From: an uncultured Alistipes sp.
GTDB taxonomy: Bacteria; Bacteroidota; Bacteroidia; Bacteroidales; Rikenellaceae
Length of the DNA stretch: 64,000 nucleotides
Direction: 5' to 3'
Assembly (NCBI GenBank): GCA_910576555.1
Contig: CAJTIY010000002.1
Location: 184,388 to 248,387 of the forward strand
Positions 17,735-27,146 of this stretch are shown here, piece after piece (the first letter of the stretch is position 1; each line of letters opens with the position of its first letter). Made by a program: the position numbers and the translations under genes. The notes below the pieces were generated by a model. That model saw only the letters and a program-made list of their open reading frames with translations. It searched no databases and was not told the DNA's origin.

Positions 17735-19990
17735 ATGCGCTACGCCGATATCGTGCTTCCGCTGGCGCAGCCGGCCTATACGTTCGCCGTACCCGAGGGG
17801 ATGGCGGTCGAGCCGGGGCGCGCCGTGGCGGTGCAGTTCGGTCCCCGCAAATTCTACACGGGCATCGTCTGGCGCGTGCACGACCGGCGGCCCGATTTCA
17901 AACGGATCAAATCCATCGAGCGGACGCTCTACGACGCGCCCCTGCTCACCGAGCGGCAGATGCGGCTCTGGGAGTGGGTGGCATCCTATTACATGTGTAC
18001 GACGGGCGAGGTGATGCGCGTGGCGCTGCCGTCGCTCGTCAAGCCTTCGGGCACGACCGAGGAGGAGTTCGCCGCCGACGAGTTCCGGCCCCGCACGGAG
18101 CGCTACCTCTCTCTCGCGCCGGAGCTGTGCGACGAGGAGCGGTTCGACGAGCTCTGCGAGCGGCTCGAGCGGCGCGCCCCGAAGCAGTATGCGGCGCTGC
18201 TCGAGATCGCGGCGGCGGGAGGCGGCGGACGGGGGGCCGCGGGCGAGGTGGCCCGCCGGCTGCTGGCGGCCGATGCGGCGGTGCTCCATGCGCTCGAAGG
18301 CAAGGGCTTCATCCGCTCGGTCGCGCGCGAACGCACCGTGGAGCGGGGTGCCGCGACCTTCCGGCTGCCCGAGCTGACATCCGCGCAGCGCGAGGCGCTC
18401 GCAGCGCTCGAGGCGCAGTTCGCCGAAGGGCGGAGCACGGCGCTGCTGCACGGCGTGACCGGCTCGGGCAAGACCGAGATCTACATCCACCTGATCGCGG
18501 GCGTGCTGGCCCGGGGCGGCGACGTGCTGCTGCTCGTGCCCGAGATCGCCCTCACGGCGCAGCTCATCGAGCGCATGGAGCGCATCTTCGGGAGCCGCGT
18601 CACGGCCTACCACTCGAAGCTCGCGCCGCGCCGCCGCACGGAGACCTACCTGCGGCTCAACCGCTCCGAGGGGGGCGAGTTCGTCGTCGGGGCTCGGTCG
18701 GCGATCTTCCTGCCGCTCAAGCGGCTGCAGCTGATCGTCGTCGACGAGGAGCACGACGCCAGCTACAAGCAGAACGACCCGGCGCCGCGCTACAACGCCC
18801 GCGACTGCGCCGTGATGGCGGCGCGGCTGTTCGGCGGCCGCACGCTGCTCGGCAGCGCCACGCCGTCGCTCGAGACGTGGCTCAACGCCCGCTCGGGCAA
18901 GTACGGCTCGGCGACGCTCGCCGAGCGCTACGGCGATGCCAGACCGCCCGAGGTGCTCGTCTCGGACACGATCCGGGCGGCGCGGCGCGGCGAGCGGCAG
19001 GGCCATTTCAACAAGCTGCTGCTCGACCGGCTCGAGGAGACGCTCGCGCGGGGCGAGCAGGCGATGCTGTTCCAGAACCGCCGCGGATTCGCCCCCTACG
19101 TCTCCTGCACCGAGTGCGGGTGGACGGCCCGGTGCCCCGACTGCAACGTGACGCTCACCTACCACAAGGCGTCGCAGCGGCTCGTCTGCCACTACTGCGG
19201 CCATACCGAGGCGGTGCCGGCGAAGTGCCCTTCGTGCGCGGTCACGGAGGTGGTCCCGATGGGTTTCGGCACGGAGAAGGTCGCCGAGCAGATCGCCGGG
19301 CTCTTTCCCGAGGCCCGCGTGGCGCGGCTCGACCGCGACAGCGCGACCTCGGAGCGGGCGTTCGGCGCCGTGGTGGCCGACTTCGCTGCGCGGCGGACCG
19401 ACATTCTGGTCGGCACGCAGATGATCACCAAAGGCTTCGACTTCGGCGGGGTGACCCTCGTGGGGCTGCTCAATGCCGACAACCTGCTCAACAACCCCGA
19501 TTTCCGGGCCGCCGAGCGGGCCTTCCAGCTCATGACGCAGGTGGCCGGCCGCGCCGGGCGGCGCGCCGAGCCGGGCACGGTGGTGATCCAGACCTCCGAA
19601 CCGGGGCATCCGGTGATCCGGCAGGTCGCCGCGGGCGACTACGAGGCGATGGCCCGCGCCCAGCTCGAGGAGCGGCGCACCTTCTTCTATCCGCCCTATG
19701 CGCGCCTCGTGCAGCTGACGCTCCGTCACCGCGATCCTATGCTGCTGCGCGAGGGGATCGTCGAGCTGGCGGCGCGCCTGCGCGCCCGCTTCGGGCGGCG
19801 GGTGCTGGGGCCGATGACGCCCCCCGTCGACCGCATCCGCGGCGAGTGGATCGCGGGGCTGCTGCTCAAGATCGAGAGCGGCGCCTCGGCCGCGCGCGCC
19901 CGCGAGCTGCTGGGCGGGGAGCTGCGCCGCTTCGGGGCCGAGGCCCGGTTCAAATCCCTGACCGTCGTCTGCGATGTCGATCCTCAATGA
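17735..19990 (+). CDS. priA: Primosomal protein N' (replication restart helicase)
   Basis: 751 residues, full length. The N-terminal 3'-end-binding domain (MRYADIVLPLAQPAYTF) is followed by a superfamily 2 helicase: Walker A GVTGSGKTEIY near residue 240, DEEH box (VVDEEHDASYKQ) near 336, and GSATPSLET. A zinc-binding insertion with four CxxC-type pairs (CTECGW, CPDCN, CHYCGH, CPSC) spans ~455-500. PriA reloads the replicative helicase at stalled forks; the DnaB gene lies 1 kb downstream. The 3' end overlaps comF by 17 bases. Confidence 0.96.
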   Translation: MRYADIVLPLAQPAYTFAVPEGMAVEPGRAVAVQFGPRKFYTGIVWRVHDRRPDFKRIKSIERTLYDAPLLTERQMRLWEWVASYYMCTTGEVMRVALPSLVKPSGTTEEEFAADEFRPRTERYLSLAPELCDEERFDELCERLERRAPKQYAALLEIAAAGGGGRGAAGEVARRLLAADAAVLHALEGKGFIRSVARERTVERGAATFRLPELTSAQREALAALEAQFAEGRSTALLHGVTGSGKTEIYIHLIAGVLARGGDVLLLVPEIALTAQLIERMERIFGSRVTAYHSKLAPRRRTETYLRLNRSEGGEFVVGARSAIFLPLKRLQLIVVDEEHDASYKQNDPAPRYNARDCAVMAARLFGGRTLLGSATPSLETWLNARSGKYGSATLAERYGDARPPEVLVSDTIRAARRGERQGHFNKLLLDRLEETLARGEQAMLFQNRRGFAPYVSCTECGWTARCPDCNVTLTYHKASQRLVCHYCGHTEAVPAKCPSCAVTEVVPMGFGTEKVAEQIAGLFPEARVARLDRDSATSERAFGAVVADFAARRTDILVGTQMITKGFDFGGVTLVGLLNADNLLNNPDFRAAERAFQLMTQVAGRAGRRAEPGTVVIQTSEPGHPVIRQVAAGDYEAMARAQLEERRTFFYPPYARLVQLTLRHRDPMLLREGIVELAARLRARFGRRVLGPMTPPVDRIRGEWIAGLLLKIESGASAARARELLGGELRRFGAEARFKSLTVVCDVDPQ

Positions 19991-20696
19991 CCTGTTGTCC
20001 GACCTCGCGGCGCTGCTCTTTCCGCCGCACTGCGCCGTCTGCGGCCATCCGCTCGCTCCGGGCGAACGGACGGTCTGCACGCTCTGCCGCGCGACGGCGC
20101 CCCTGACCGGCTACTGGCGCGAGGCCGACAACCCCGTGCTGCGGCGGTGCCGCGACCTGCTGCCCGTCGAACGGGCCTCGGCGCTGCTCTTCTTCGTGCA
20201 CGGCAGCGGCTGGCGGCGGCTGATCCACGGCTTCAAATACCGCGGCGCATGGCGCACGGCACGCGCGATGGGCGAGTGGTACGGCGACCGGCTCCGCGCG
20301 GGCGGCCTCCACGACGACGTCGACCTCGTGATCCCGGTGCCGCTGCATCCGCTCAAACGGTGCCGGCGCGGCTACAACCAGTCGGAGTACATCGCCGAGG
20401 GAATCGCGGCGCAGCTGGGCGCGGCGGTCGACCGCCGCAGCGTGGGACGCCGGCGCAACACCGCTAGTCAGGCGCTCCGGCCCCGGCACGAGCGTGCGGG
20501 CAACGTCGAGGGCGCCTTCGTCGTGCGGCATCCCGGGCGGCTCGCGGGGCGGCACGTGCTGCTGGTCGACGACGTGATGACCACCGGCAGCACGCTCCTC
20601 TCGTGCGCCGGGGAGATCCTGCGCGCCGTGCCCGACTGCCGCGTGAGCATCGCCGCGCTGGCCGTCTCGCGCCGCGAGCTCGGGGTGAAGGGATAA
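19974..20696 (+). CDS. ComF-family phosphoribosyltransferase-like protein
   Basis: 240 residues. N-terminal zinc-ribbon cysteines (CAVCGHPL, CTLC), a central VIPVPLHPLKRCRRGYNQSE motif typical of ComF, and a PRPP-binding loop HVLLVDDVMTTGSTL near residue 195-210. Its start overlaps the end of priA, so the two are coupled. ComF helps DNA transformation in some bacteria through an unresolved step (interaction with DprA and PriA is reported elsewhere); many non-competent bacteria also carry it. Confidence 0.9.
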   Translation: MSILNDLLSDLAALLFPPHCAVCGHPLAPGERTVCTLCRATAPLTGYWREADNPVLRRCRDLLPVERASALLFFVHGSGWRRLIHGFKYRGAWRTARAMGEWYGDRLRAGGLHDDVDLVIPVPLHPLKRCRRGYNQSEYIAEGIAAQLGAAVDRRSVGRRRNTASQALRPRHERAGNVEGAFVVRHPGRLAGRHVLLVDDVMTTGSTLLSCAGEILRAVPDCRVSIAALAVSRRELGVKG

Positions 20697-20716
20697 GGGC
20701 CGCTCGCAGGAGGGTT

Positions 20717-20815
20717 CCGGTATGCTTGCGGGGGCAGGTATGCGTGTGGGGCCGGTGCGCTTGCGAGGGCAGGTCCGTTTGTGAAGGCCGGTATGCGTGT
20801 GGGCCGCTCGGCGTT
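20717..20815. repeat. Degenerate repeats in the comF-dnaB spacer
   Basis: GGTATGCGTGTGGG occurs twice and GCTTGCG-GGGCAGGT twice in alternating order. There is no gene character; this looks like decayed tandem duplication. Confidence 0.5.
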
Positions 20816-20928
20816 GCGGTGGGGTGCGGACCGGAGCCGTTCGCGGATTCGGCGATCGCGGTTCGGACCGCTGCCGGCGGACGCTGCGGCGCTTTTTTCG
20901 GGGGCGGGTCACTTTTCGCGCCCGCGGG

Positions 20929-20960
20929 TTTGAAATTCTGCCGCCGAATCCGTACTTTTG
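20929..20960 (+). promoter_or_regulatory. dnaB promoter
   Basis: TTTG at 20929-20932, 20 bases, then TACTTTTG at 20953-20960; a near-perfect Bacteroidota promoter 23 bases before the dnaB ATG. Confidence 0.8.
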
Positions 20961-20983
20961 GAGTCCCAAAGTTTGCAACCGAT

Positions 20984-22555
20984 ATGGCGAAAGAATATAC
21001 CCCCTCCTCCCGCAACCGGGAGGCCTTCGCGGCCCTGACCGAGACGACCGGCAACGTGCCGCCGCAGGCGGTCGAGCTGGAGGAGGCCGTGCTGGGCGCG
21101 CTGATGCTCGAGAAGGACAGCATCATCGCCGTGCAGGAGTACGTGACCCCCGAGTCGTTCTACACCGAGGAGCACCGCACGATCTACAAGGCGATCGAGG
21201 AGCTCTCGATGGAGCTCAAGCCGATCGACCTCTACACCGTCACCGAGCGTCTGAAGGCCAAGAAGGAGCTCAAGAAGGTGGGCGGCGCCTCCTACCTCGC
21301 GCAGCTGACCCAGAAGGTGGGTTCGGCCGCCAACGTGGAGTTCCACGCCAAGATCATCGCCCAGAAATACGTGCAGCGCGAGCTGATCCGCTCGGCGACC
21401 GAGATCCAGCGCCGCTCGTACGACGAGTCGACCGACGTGACCGACCTGATCGGCTATGCCGAGGGCGAGATCTTCAAGGTGGCCGAGGGGCATGTCAAGC
21501 GCTCGGTGCAGTCGTCGAAGGACATTCTGGCCCGCGCGCTGATGCAGATCGAGGAGGCCTCGAAGAACACGAGCGCCTTCAGCGGCGTGCCGTCGGGCTT
21601 CATGGCCATCGACCGCGTGACGCTCGGCTGGCAGTTGTCGGACCTGATCATCATCGCGGCGCGCCCTTCGATGGGCAAGACGGCCTTCGTGCTCTCGATG
21701 GCCCGCAACATGGCCGTCGACCACGAGCAGGGCGTGGCCTTCTTCTCGCTCGAAATGTCGTCGGTGCAGCTGATGATGCGTCTGATCATCGCCGAGACGG
21801 GCCTTTCGGGCAACGACGTGAAGTCGGGCCGCCTCTCGCCCGAGCAGTGGCGCCACCTCGAGTCGGCGACCAAGCCGCTGGGCGCCGCACCGCTCTTCAT
21901 CGACGACACGCCGGCGCTCTCGGTCTTCGAGTTCCGCTCGAAGGCGCGCCGGCTGAAGATACACAACGACATCAAGATCATCATCATCGACTACCTGCAG
22001 CTCATGACGGGCAATCAGGACTCGAAGGGCAACCGCGAGCAGGAGGTGGCCTTCATCTCGCGTACGCTCAAGGCGATCGCCAAAGAGCTCAACGTGCCGG
22101 TGATCGCCCTCTCGCAGTTGAGCCGCGCCACCGAGATGCGCGGCGGCTCGAAGCGCCCCCAGCTGTCGGACCTCCGCGAGTCGGGCGCCATCGAGCAGGA
22201 CGCCGACATCGTGGCCTTCATCCACCGTCCGGAGTATTACGGCATCAATCAGGACGAGAACGGCATGCCCACGGCGGGTATGGCCGAGATCATTCTGGCC
22301 AAGCACCGCAACGGCGCCGTGTGCGACGTCAACCTGCGTTTCCTCAAGGAGCAGGCCCGCTTCGCCGACATGGACGACTCGATGCTGCCCCCGGCGCAGG
22401 CCGCCGACAGCCAGCAGGCCTACGACGACTACGCCAGCGGCTCGAACGGCGGCGTGCCGGGCATCGCGCCGGGCGGAGGTCTGGGCGCGGCGATGGGAGG
22501 CGGCGAGTTCGACCTCGGGGCTTCGCCGTCGATCGGCGACGAGGCGCCCTTCTGA
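20984..22555 (+). CDS. dnaB: Replicative DNA helicase DnaB
   Basis: 523 residues. The N-terminal primase-interacting domain (PPQAVELEEAVLGALMLEK) is followed by the RecA-like C-terminal domain: Walker A ARPSMGKTAFVLSMA, FFSLEMSS, Walker B IIIIDYLQLMTG, and the QLSRATEMRGGSKRPQLSDL arginine-finger region. The hexamer unwinds DNA at the fork. The last ~50 residues are a flexible Gly/Ala/Asp tail. No intein is present. The ATG at 20984 (MAKEYTPSSRN) sits just after a strong promoter; the longer upstream reading is spacer. Confidence 0.97.
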   Translation: MAKEYTPSSRNREAFAALTETTGNVPPQAVELEEAVLGALMLEKDSIIAVQEYVTPESFYTEEHRTIYKAIEELSMELKPIDLYTVTERLKAKKELKKVGGASYLAQLTQKVGSAANVEFHAKIIAQKYVQRELIRSATEIQRRSYDESTDVTDLIGYAEGEIFKVAEGHVKRSVQSSKDILARALMQIEEASKNTSAFSGVPSGFMAIDRVTLGWQLSDLIIIAARPSMGKTAFVLSMARNMAVDHEQGVAFFSLEMSSVQLMMRLIIAETGLSGNDVKSGRLSPEQWRHLESATKPLGAAPLFIDDTPALSVFEFRSKARRLKIHNDIKIIIIDYLQLMTGNQDSKGNREQEVAFISRTLKAIAKELNVPVIALSQLSRATEMRGGSKRPQLSDLRESGAIEQDADIVAFIHRPEYYGINQDENGMPTAGMAEIILAKHRNGAVCDVNLRFLKEQARFADMDDSMLPPAQAADSQQAYDDYASGSNGGVPGIAPGGGLGAAMGGGEFDLGASPSIGDEAPF

Positions 22556-22607
22556 CGGGAGATGTCCGGCTGCGGCCGGAAATGCGATAAAGAATAAGAA
22601 TCGGAAT

Positions 22608-24149
22608 ATGTTCGTCAAAACCCATGCAGGAGCGCTCGTCGGCATCGACGCCGTGGCGGTGACCGTCGAGGTCGACATCGCCGCGAGCGGGCTGGGGCTC
22701 TACCTCGTGGGGCTCCCGGACAACGCCGTGAAGGAGAGCGAGCAGCGCATCCGCGCGGCGTTCGAGAACTCGGGCGAGCGGATGTCGGGCCGGAAGGTGG
22801 TGGTGAACCTCGCGCCGGCCGATCTGCGCAAGGAGGGTTCGGGTTTCGATCTGCCGATCGCCGTGGGGATCCTCGCGGCGATGGGGCGCATCGACGCCGC
22901 GGCGCTGGCCGATACGATGTTCGCGGGCGAGCTGTCGCTCGACGGTTCGCTGCGGCCCGTGCGGGGCGTGCTGCCGCTCGCCGTGCGGGCCCGTCGCGAA
23001 GGGTTGCGCCGCTTGGTGGTGGCGCGCGGCAACGCCGCCGAGGCGGCCGTGGTCGACGGCATCGAGGTGATCGGCGCGGGCGACCTGAAGGAGTGCGTCG
23101 CCTACCTCGCGGGCGAGGCGGCGATCGAGCCGGCTCGCGCCGCGGAGGCGGAGCCCTTCGAACGGGCCGCTACTCGCTACGAGGCCGACTTCGCCGATGT
23201 GCGGGGCCAGGCGCACGCCAAGCGGGCGCTGGAGATCGCCGCGGCGGGCGGCCACAACGTGCTGCTGATTGGCCCTCCGGGGTCGGGCAAGACCATGCTG
23301 GCGGCCCGCATGCCGACGATCCTGCCGCCCCTTACGCGCGAGGAGGCGCTCGAGACCACGAAGATCCACTCCGTGGCCGGAAAGGGGGGCTTCGAGGGCG
23401 GACTGATGACGCGGCGGCCCTTCCGGGCGCCGCACCACCTCGCCTCGCAGGTGGCCATCATCGGCGGCGGGCAGTCGCCGCGGCCGGGCGAGGTGTCGCT
23501 GGCCCACAACGGCGTGCTGTTCCTCGACGAGCTGCCCGAGTTCGGGCGGAGCGTGCTGGAGGTGCTGCGGCAGCCGCTGGAGAACCGCGCGATCGTCGTC
23601 TCGCGGGCGAAGTACAGCGTGGAGTACCCCGCGAACTTCACGCTCGTGGCGGCGATGAACCCCTGTCCGTGCGGTTACTACAACCACCCGACGAAGGAGT
23701 GCACCTGCTCGCCGGGCGCCGTGCACCGCTACATGGGGCGGATCTCGGGGCCGCTGATGGACCGCATCGACATGCACATCGAGGTGACGCCCGTAACGCC
23801 GGAGGAGCTGGCCGGGGCGGCTCCGGGCGAACCGAGCGCCGCGATCCGCGAGCGGGTGATGCGTGCCCGCGAGGTGCAGCGGGAGCGGTTCCGGGGTGCC
23901 GAAGGGGTGCATGCGAACGCCCTGATGAACGCCGCGATGGTGCGCGACTGTTGTCGTCCGGATGCGGCCGCCGCGGCGCTGCTCGCGCGGGCGATGGAGC
24001 GGCTGTCGCTCTCGGCGCGGGCCTACGACCGCATCCTGAAGGTGGCCCGCACGATCGCCGATCTGGCGGGCCGGGCCGACATCGCCGCGGCGGACGTGGC
24101 CGAGGCGATCGGCTACCGCTCGCTCGACCGCGAGGCGTGGGGGCGGTGA
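22608..24149 (+). CDS. comM: YifB/ComM-family AAA+ ATPase (Mg-chelatase-like)
   Basis: 513 residues. The N-terminal Lon-protease-like fold (LVGLPDNAVKESEQRIRAA) is followed by an AAA+ module with Walker A LLIGPPGSGKTMLAARMP near residue 220, Walker B VLFLDELPEF, and a zinc-site-like CPCGYYNHPTKECTCS; the C-terminal Mg_chelatase_C domain ends SLDREAWGR. ComM in Vibrio is a branch-migration helicase used in natural transformation; orthologues are widespread in non-competent species. It follows dnaB by 52 bases. Confidence 0.93.
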   Translation: MFVKTHAGALVGIDAVAVTVEVDIAASGLGLYLVGLPDNAVKESEQRIRAAFENSGERMSGRKVVVNLAPADLRKEGSGFDLPIAVGILAAMGRIDAAALADTMFAGELSLDGSLRPVRGVLPLAVRARREGLRRLVVARGNAAEAAVVDGIEVIGAGDLKECVAYLAGEAAIEPARAAEAEPFERAATRYEADFADVRGQAHAKRALEIAAAGGHNVLLIGPPGSGKTMLAARMPTILPPLTREEALETTKIHSVAGKGGFEGGLMTRRPFRAPHHLASQVAIIGGGQSPRPGEVSLAHNGVLFLDELPEFGRSVLEVLRQPLENRAIVVSRAKYSVEYPANFTLVAAMNPCPCGYYNHPTKECTCSPGAVHRYMGRISGPLMDRIDMHIEVTPVTPEELAGAAPGEPSAAIRERVMRAREVQRERFRGAEGVHANALMNAAMVRDCCRPDAAAAALLARAMERLSLSARAYDRILKVARTIADLAGRADIAAADVAEAIGYRSLDREAWGR

Positions 24150-24343
24150 GGAAACGGACCTTCCCGTATCCGGATTTCGCGACGGATACCGGGGCGGGCG
24201 AGGCCGGTTGGCGACCGCCGGAGCCGGCGACGGAACGTCCGATGCGCGATGCGGAGCTCTTCCGCCGGGGGAGGTGCAGCCGCTGCGGTGCGGTGTAGGA
24301 TGGAAAAACGGATTCAAACGGGGCGGAAGCCCTCGATCGACAT

Positions 24344-25477
24344 ATGGAACAGAACGGAAAAAAGTATCGGATCATTCTTTCGGGCGGCGGCACGGGCGGC
24401 CACATCTACCCGGCCGTGGCGGTGGCCGAGGCGCTCGAACGGCGCTTGGGCGACGGCGTGGAGCTGTTGTTCGTGGGTGCCGAAGGCAAGATGGAGATGG
24501 AGAAGGTCCCCGCGTTGGGCTACCGCATCGAGGGCCTTCCGATCGCGGGGCTGCAGCGGCGGCTCGACTGGCGCAACCTGCTGGTGCCCTTCAAGGTGCT
24601 GCGGTCGCTGCGCCGGGCAAGGAGGATCGTCCGCGCGTTCGGTGCCGACGTCGTGGTCGGCTTCGGCGGCTATGCCAGCGCACCGGTGCTGCGCGCCGCG
24701 CAGGCGATGGGGTTGCCGACCGTGATTCAGGAGCAGAACTCCTATGCGGGGGTGACCAACAAGCTGCTGGCGCGGCGTGCGCGGCGCATCTGCACGGCCT
24801 ACGAGGGGATGGAGCGTTTCTTCCCGGCCGACCGCATCGTGCTGACGGGCAATCCGCTGCGCGGAGGTTTCTCGCAGCGGGGCGCCGATCGCGCCGCGGC
24901 GCTGGCCCACTACGGCCTCGCGGCCGACCGGCCCGTGGTGCTGGTGGTGGGCGGTTCGCTCGGCACGCGCTCGCTCAACGAGATGATGAAGGCGTGGATC
25001 GCTTCGCCCGCGGGGGCCGAGGCGCCCGTGCAGGTGATCTGGCAGACGGGCAAGTACTACGAGCGCGAGATGCGCGCCTTCCTCGAGGCACACCCCGCGG
25101 CGCACGTCCGGCAGGTCGCCTTCATCGACCGCATGGACTACGCCTATGCGGCGGCCGATCTGGTGATTTCGCGCAGCGGCGCGGGCACGGTCTCGGAGCT
25201 CTGCCTCGTGGCCAAGCCGGCGATCTTCGTACCCTCGCCCAACGTCGCCGAGGACCATCAGACCAAGAACGCCCGGGCGCTGGAAGCGAAGGGCGCGGCC
25301 GTGGTGGTGCCCGACGCGGTGTGCCGCGAGGAGGCGATGCCGCGGGCGCTGGCGCTGCTCGCCGATCCGCAGGCGCTGGCCGCCATGCGCGACAACATCG
25401 CCCGTCTGGCGACGCCGCGGGCGGCCGACGACATCGTCGACGAAATCCTGAAGACGACGGGGGCTGCGGCGAAATAG
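24344..25477 (+). CDS. murG: MurG (lipid II-forming N-acetylglucosaminyltransferase)
   Basis: 377 residues. MurG adds GlcNAc to lipid I at the inner face of the membrane, giving lipid II. The N-terminal GGGTGGHIYPAVAVAEAL is the lipid-carrier/donor loop, VVGFGGYASAPVL follows, and the C-terminal UDP-GlcNAc site has ISRSGAGTVSELCL and NVAEDHQTKNA. Length and both GT-B domains are complete. It heads a plus-strand murG-murC-ftsQ-ftsA-ftsZ cluster, the usual end of the dcw cluster. Confidence 0.96.
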   Translation: MEQNGKKYRIILSGGGTGGHIYPAVAVAEALERRLGDGVELLFVGAEGKMEMEKVPALGYRIEGLPIAGLQRRLDWRNLLVPFKVLRSLRRARRIVRAFGADVVVGFGGYASAPVLRAAQAMGLPTVIQEQNSYAGVTNKLLARRARRICTAYEGMERFFPADRIVLTGNPLRGGFSQRGADRAAALAHYGLAADRPVVLVVGGSLGTRSLNEMMKAWIASPAGAEAPVQVIWQTGKYYEREMRAFLEAHPAAHVRQVAFIDRMDYAYAAADLVISRSGAGTVSELCLVAKPAIFVPSPNVAEDHQTKNARALEAKGAAVVVPDAVCREEAMPRALALLADPQALAAMRDNIARLATPRAADDIVDEILKTTGAAAK

Positions 25478-25528
25478 GGAAGAGGACCGGCTGCCGCTCG
25501 TCGGCGGTCGGCGAACGATACGAATACG

Positions 25529-26911
25529 ATGGAATACACGCATTACTACTTTCTCGGCATCGGGGGCATCGGCATGAGCGCCCTCGCACGCTACTTCCTG
25601 CACGAGGGGTGCCGCGTCGCGGGTTACGACCGCACGCCCTCGGCCCTGACCCACCGGCTGGCCGCCGAGGGGGCCGCGATCCACTACGAGGACGACGTGC
25701 GGCTGATCCCCGAGGGATTCCTCGACCCGGCGCAGACACTGGTGGTCTACACCCCCGCCGTGCCGCAGGAGCACGGCGAGCTGCGCTACTTCCGCGAGCG
25801 GGGCTTCGTCGTCGAGAAGCGCTCGCGGATGCTCGGGCGCCTCGCTGCGGGCAAATACGTGATGGCGGTGGCGGGCACGCACGGCAAGACCACGACCTCG
25901 ACCCTCACGGCGTGGCTCAACCGGGGCCTCACCGGAGGCGGCTCGGCCTTTCTGGGGGGCATCTCGAAGAACTTCGGGGGCAACCTCGTGCTGGGCGACG
26001 GGGCGCGGCTGGCGGTCGAGGCCGACGAGTTCGACCGTTCGTTCCTGCAGCTCTATCCCGACGTGGCGGCGGTGACCTCGGCCGATGCCGACCACCTCGA
26101 CATCTACGGCACGCACGAGGCGGTGAAGGAGGCCTTCGCGCAGTTCGTGCGGCAGATCCGCCCGGGCGGCGCGCTGGTGATCAAACGCGGGGTCGACATC
26201 GCGATCGACAACCCCGATATCGCCGTCTACCGCTATTCGTACGACGAGCCCTGCGATTTCTACGCCCGCAACGCCGAGCTGGTCGGGGGCGGCCACTACC
26301 GCTACGATCTGGTGACGCCCTCGGGGACGATCGCCGGCTGCACGCTCGGCATTCCGGGGTGGATCAACGTCGAGAATGCCGTGGCGGCCGCGGCCCTGAC
26401 GTGGTGCGCAGCGAAGGTCGCGGGCGAGACGCTCGACGAGGAGCGGCTGCGGCAGGCGCTGGCCTCGTTCGAGGGGGTCAAGCGTCGTTTCGAGTTCTAC
26501 ATCAACACCCCGCGGCAGGTCTACATGGACGACTACGCCCACCATCCGCGCGAGCTGGCCGCGACGCTGGCCTCCGTGCGGCGGATGTTCCCCGGGCGGC
26601 GCATCACGGCGCTCTTCCAGCCCCACCTCTACACCCGCACGCGCGACCTCTACGAGGGGTTCGCCGAGGCGTTGTCGCTGGCCGACGAGGCGGTGCTGCT
26701 GCCGATCTACCCGGCGCGCGAGGAGCCGATCCCGGGCGTCGGCTCGGAGCTCATCGCCGAGCGGGTGACGGTGCCGTGCCGCATCGTGCCGCGGGCCGAG
26801 CTGGCCGCGACGGTGGGGGCGATGCAGACCGACGTGGTGATCTCGTTCGGCGCGGGCGACATCGACGCCTGCTGCGAGGCGATCGCTGCGGCGCTGCGCC
26901 CGAAGGCGTGA
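25529..26911 (+). CDS. murC: UDP-N-acetylmuramate--L-alanine ligase
   Basis: 460 residues. MurC attaches L-Ala to UDP-MurNAc using ATP. The N-terminal Rossmann motif GIGGIGMSALARYF, the ATP loop VAGTHGKTTTSTL near residue 115, AVEADEFDRSFL, and C-terminal VYMDDYAHHPRELAATL are all present and in order. It starts 51 bases after murG. After its stop, 235 bases without a recognisable gene precede ftsQ. Confidence 0.97.
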   Translation: MEYTHYYFLGIGGIGMSALARYFLHEGCRVAGYDRTPSALTHRLAAEGAAIHYEDDVRLIPEGFLDPAQTLVVYTPAVPQEHGELRYFRERGFVVEKRSRMLGRLAAGKYVMAVAGTHGKTTTSTLTAWLNRGLTGGGSAFLGGISKNFGGNLVLGDGARLAVEADEFDRSFLQLYPDVAAVTSADADHLDIYGTHEAVKEAFAQFVRQIRPGGALVIKRGVDIAIDNPDIAVYRYSYDEPCDFYARNAELVGGGHYRYDLVTPSGTIAGCTLGIPGWINVENAVAAAALTWCAAKVAGETLDEERLRQALASFEGVKRRFEFYINTPRQVYMDDYAHHPRELAATLASVRRMFPGRRITALFQPHLYTRTRDLYEGFAEALSLADEAVLLPIYPAREEPIPGVGSELIAERVTVPCRIVPRAELAATVGAMQTDVVISFGAGDIDACCEAIAAALRPKA

Positions 26912-27146
26912 CGGGCCGGCCGGTCCGGGAGGGCCTGTATGACGAGGCGGCGGGTCTGCGTTGCGGGGCGAGCCGCAGGAGCCGCGAAGGGAGCCGTTGC
27001 GAAGCGGGCCGGGCGGCTTCGCTGCATGATGGTGCGGCAGCTCTGCGTTACGGGCCGGCGGAGGCTCGGAGATAGCCTCTGCGATGCCGGGCTGTCCGGC
27101 CGCGGAGTGAAACCGGAAAATTTTTAAGATAGGTTTTTTGAATCGG

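Noticed and set aside
4026..20696. Complete natural-competence system (comEC, comF, comM)
   Set aside because: These genes are scattered and widespread in bacteria not known to be competent; no pilus, DprA or DNA-receptor gene is seen here.
24150..27146. Missing dcw genes (murD, ftsW, murE, mraY) near murG
   Set aside because: The cluster shown starts at murG after an unrelated comM gene. The other genes may lie elsewhere; absence cannot be judged from one window.
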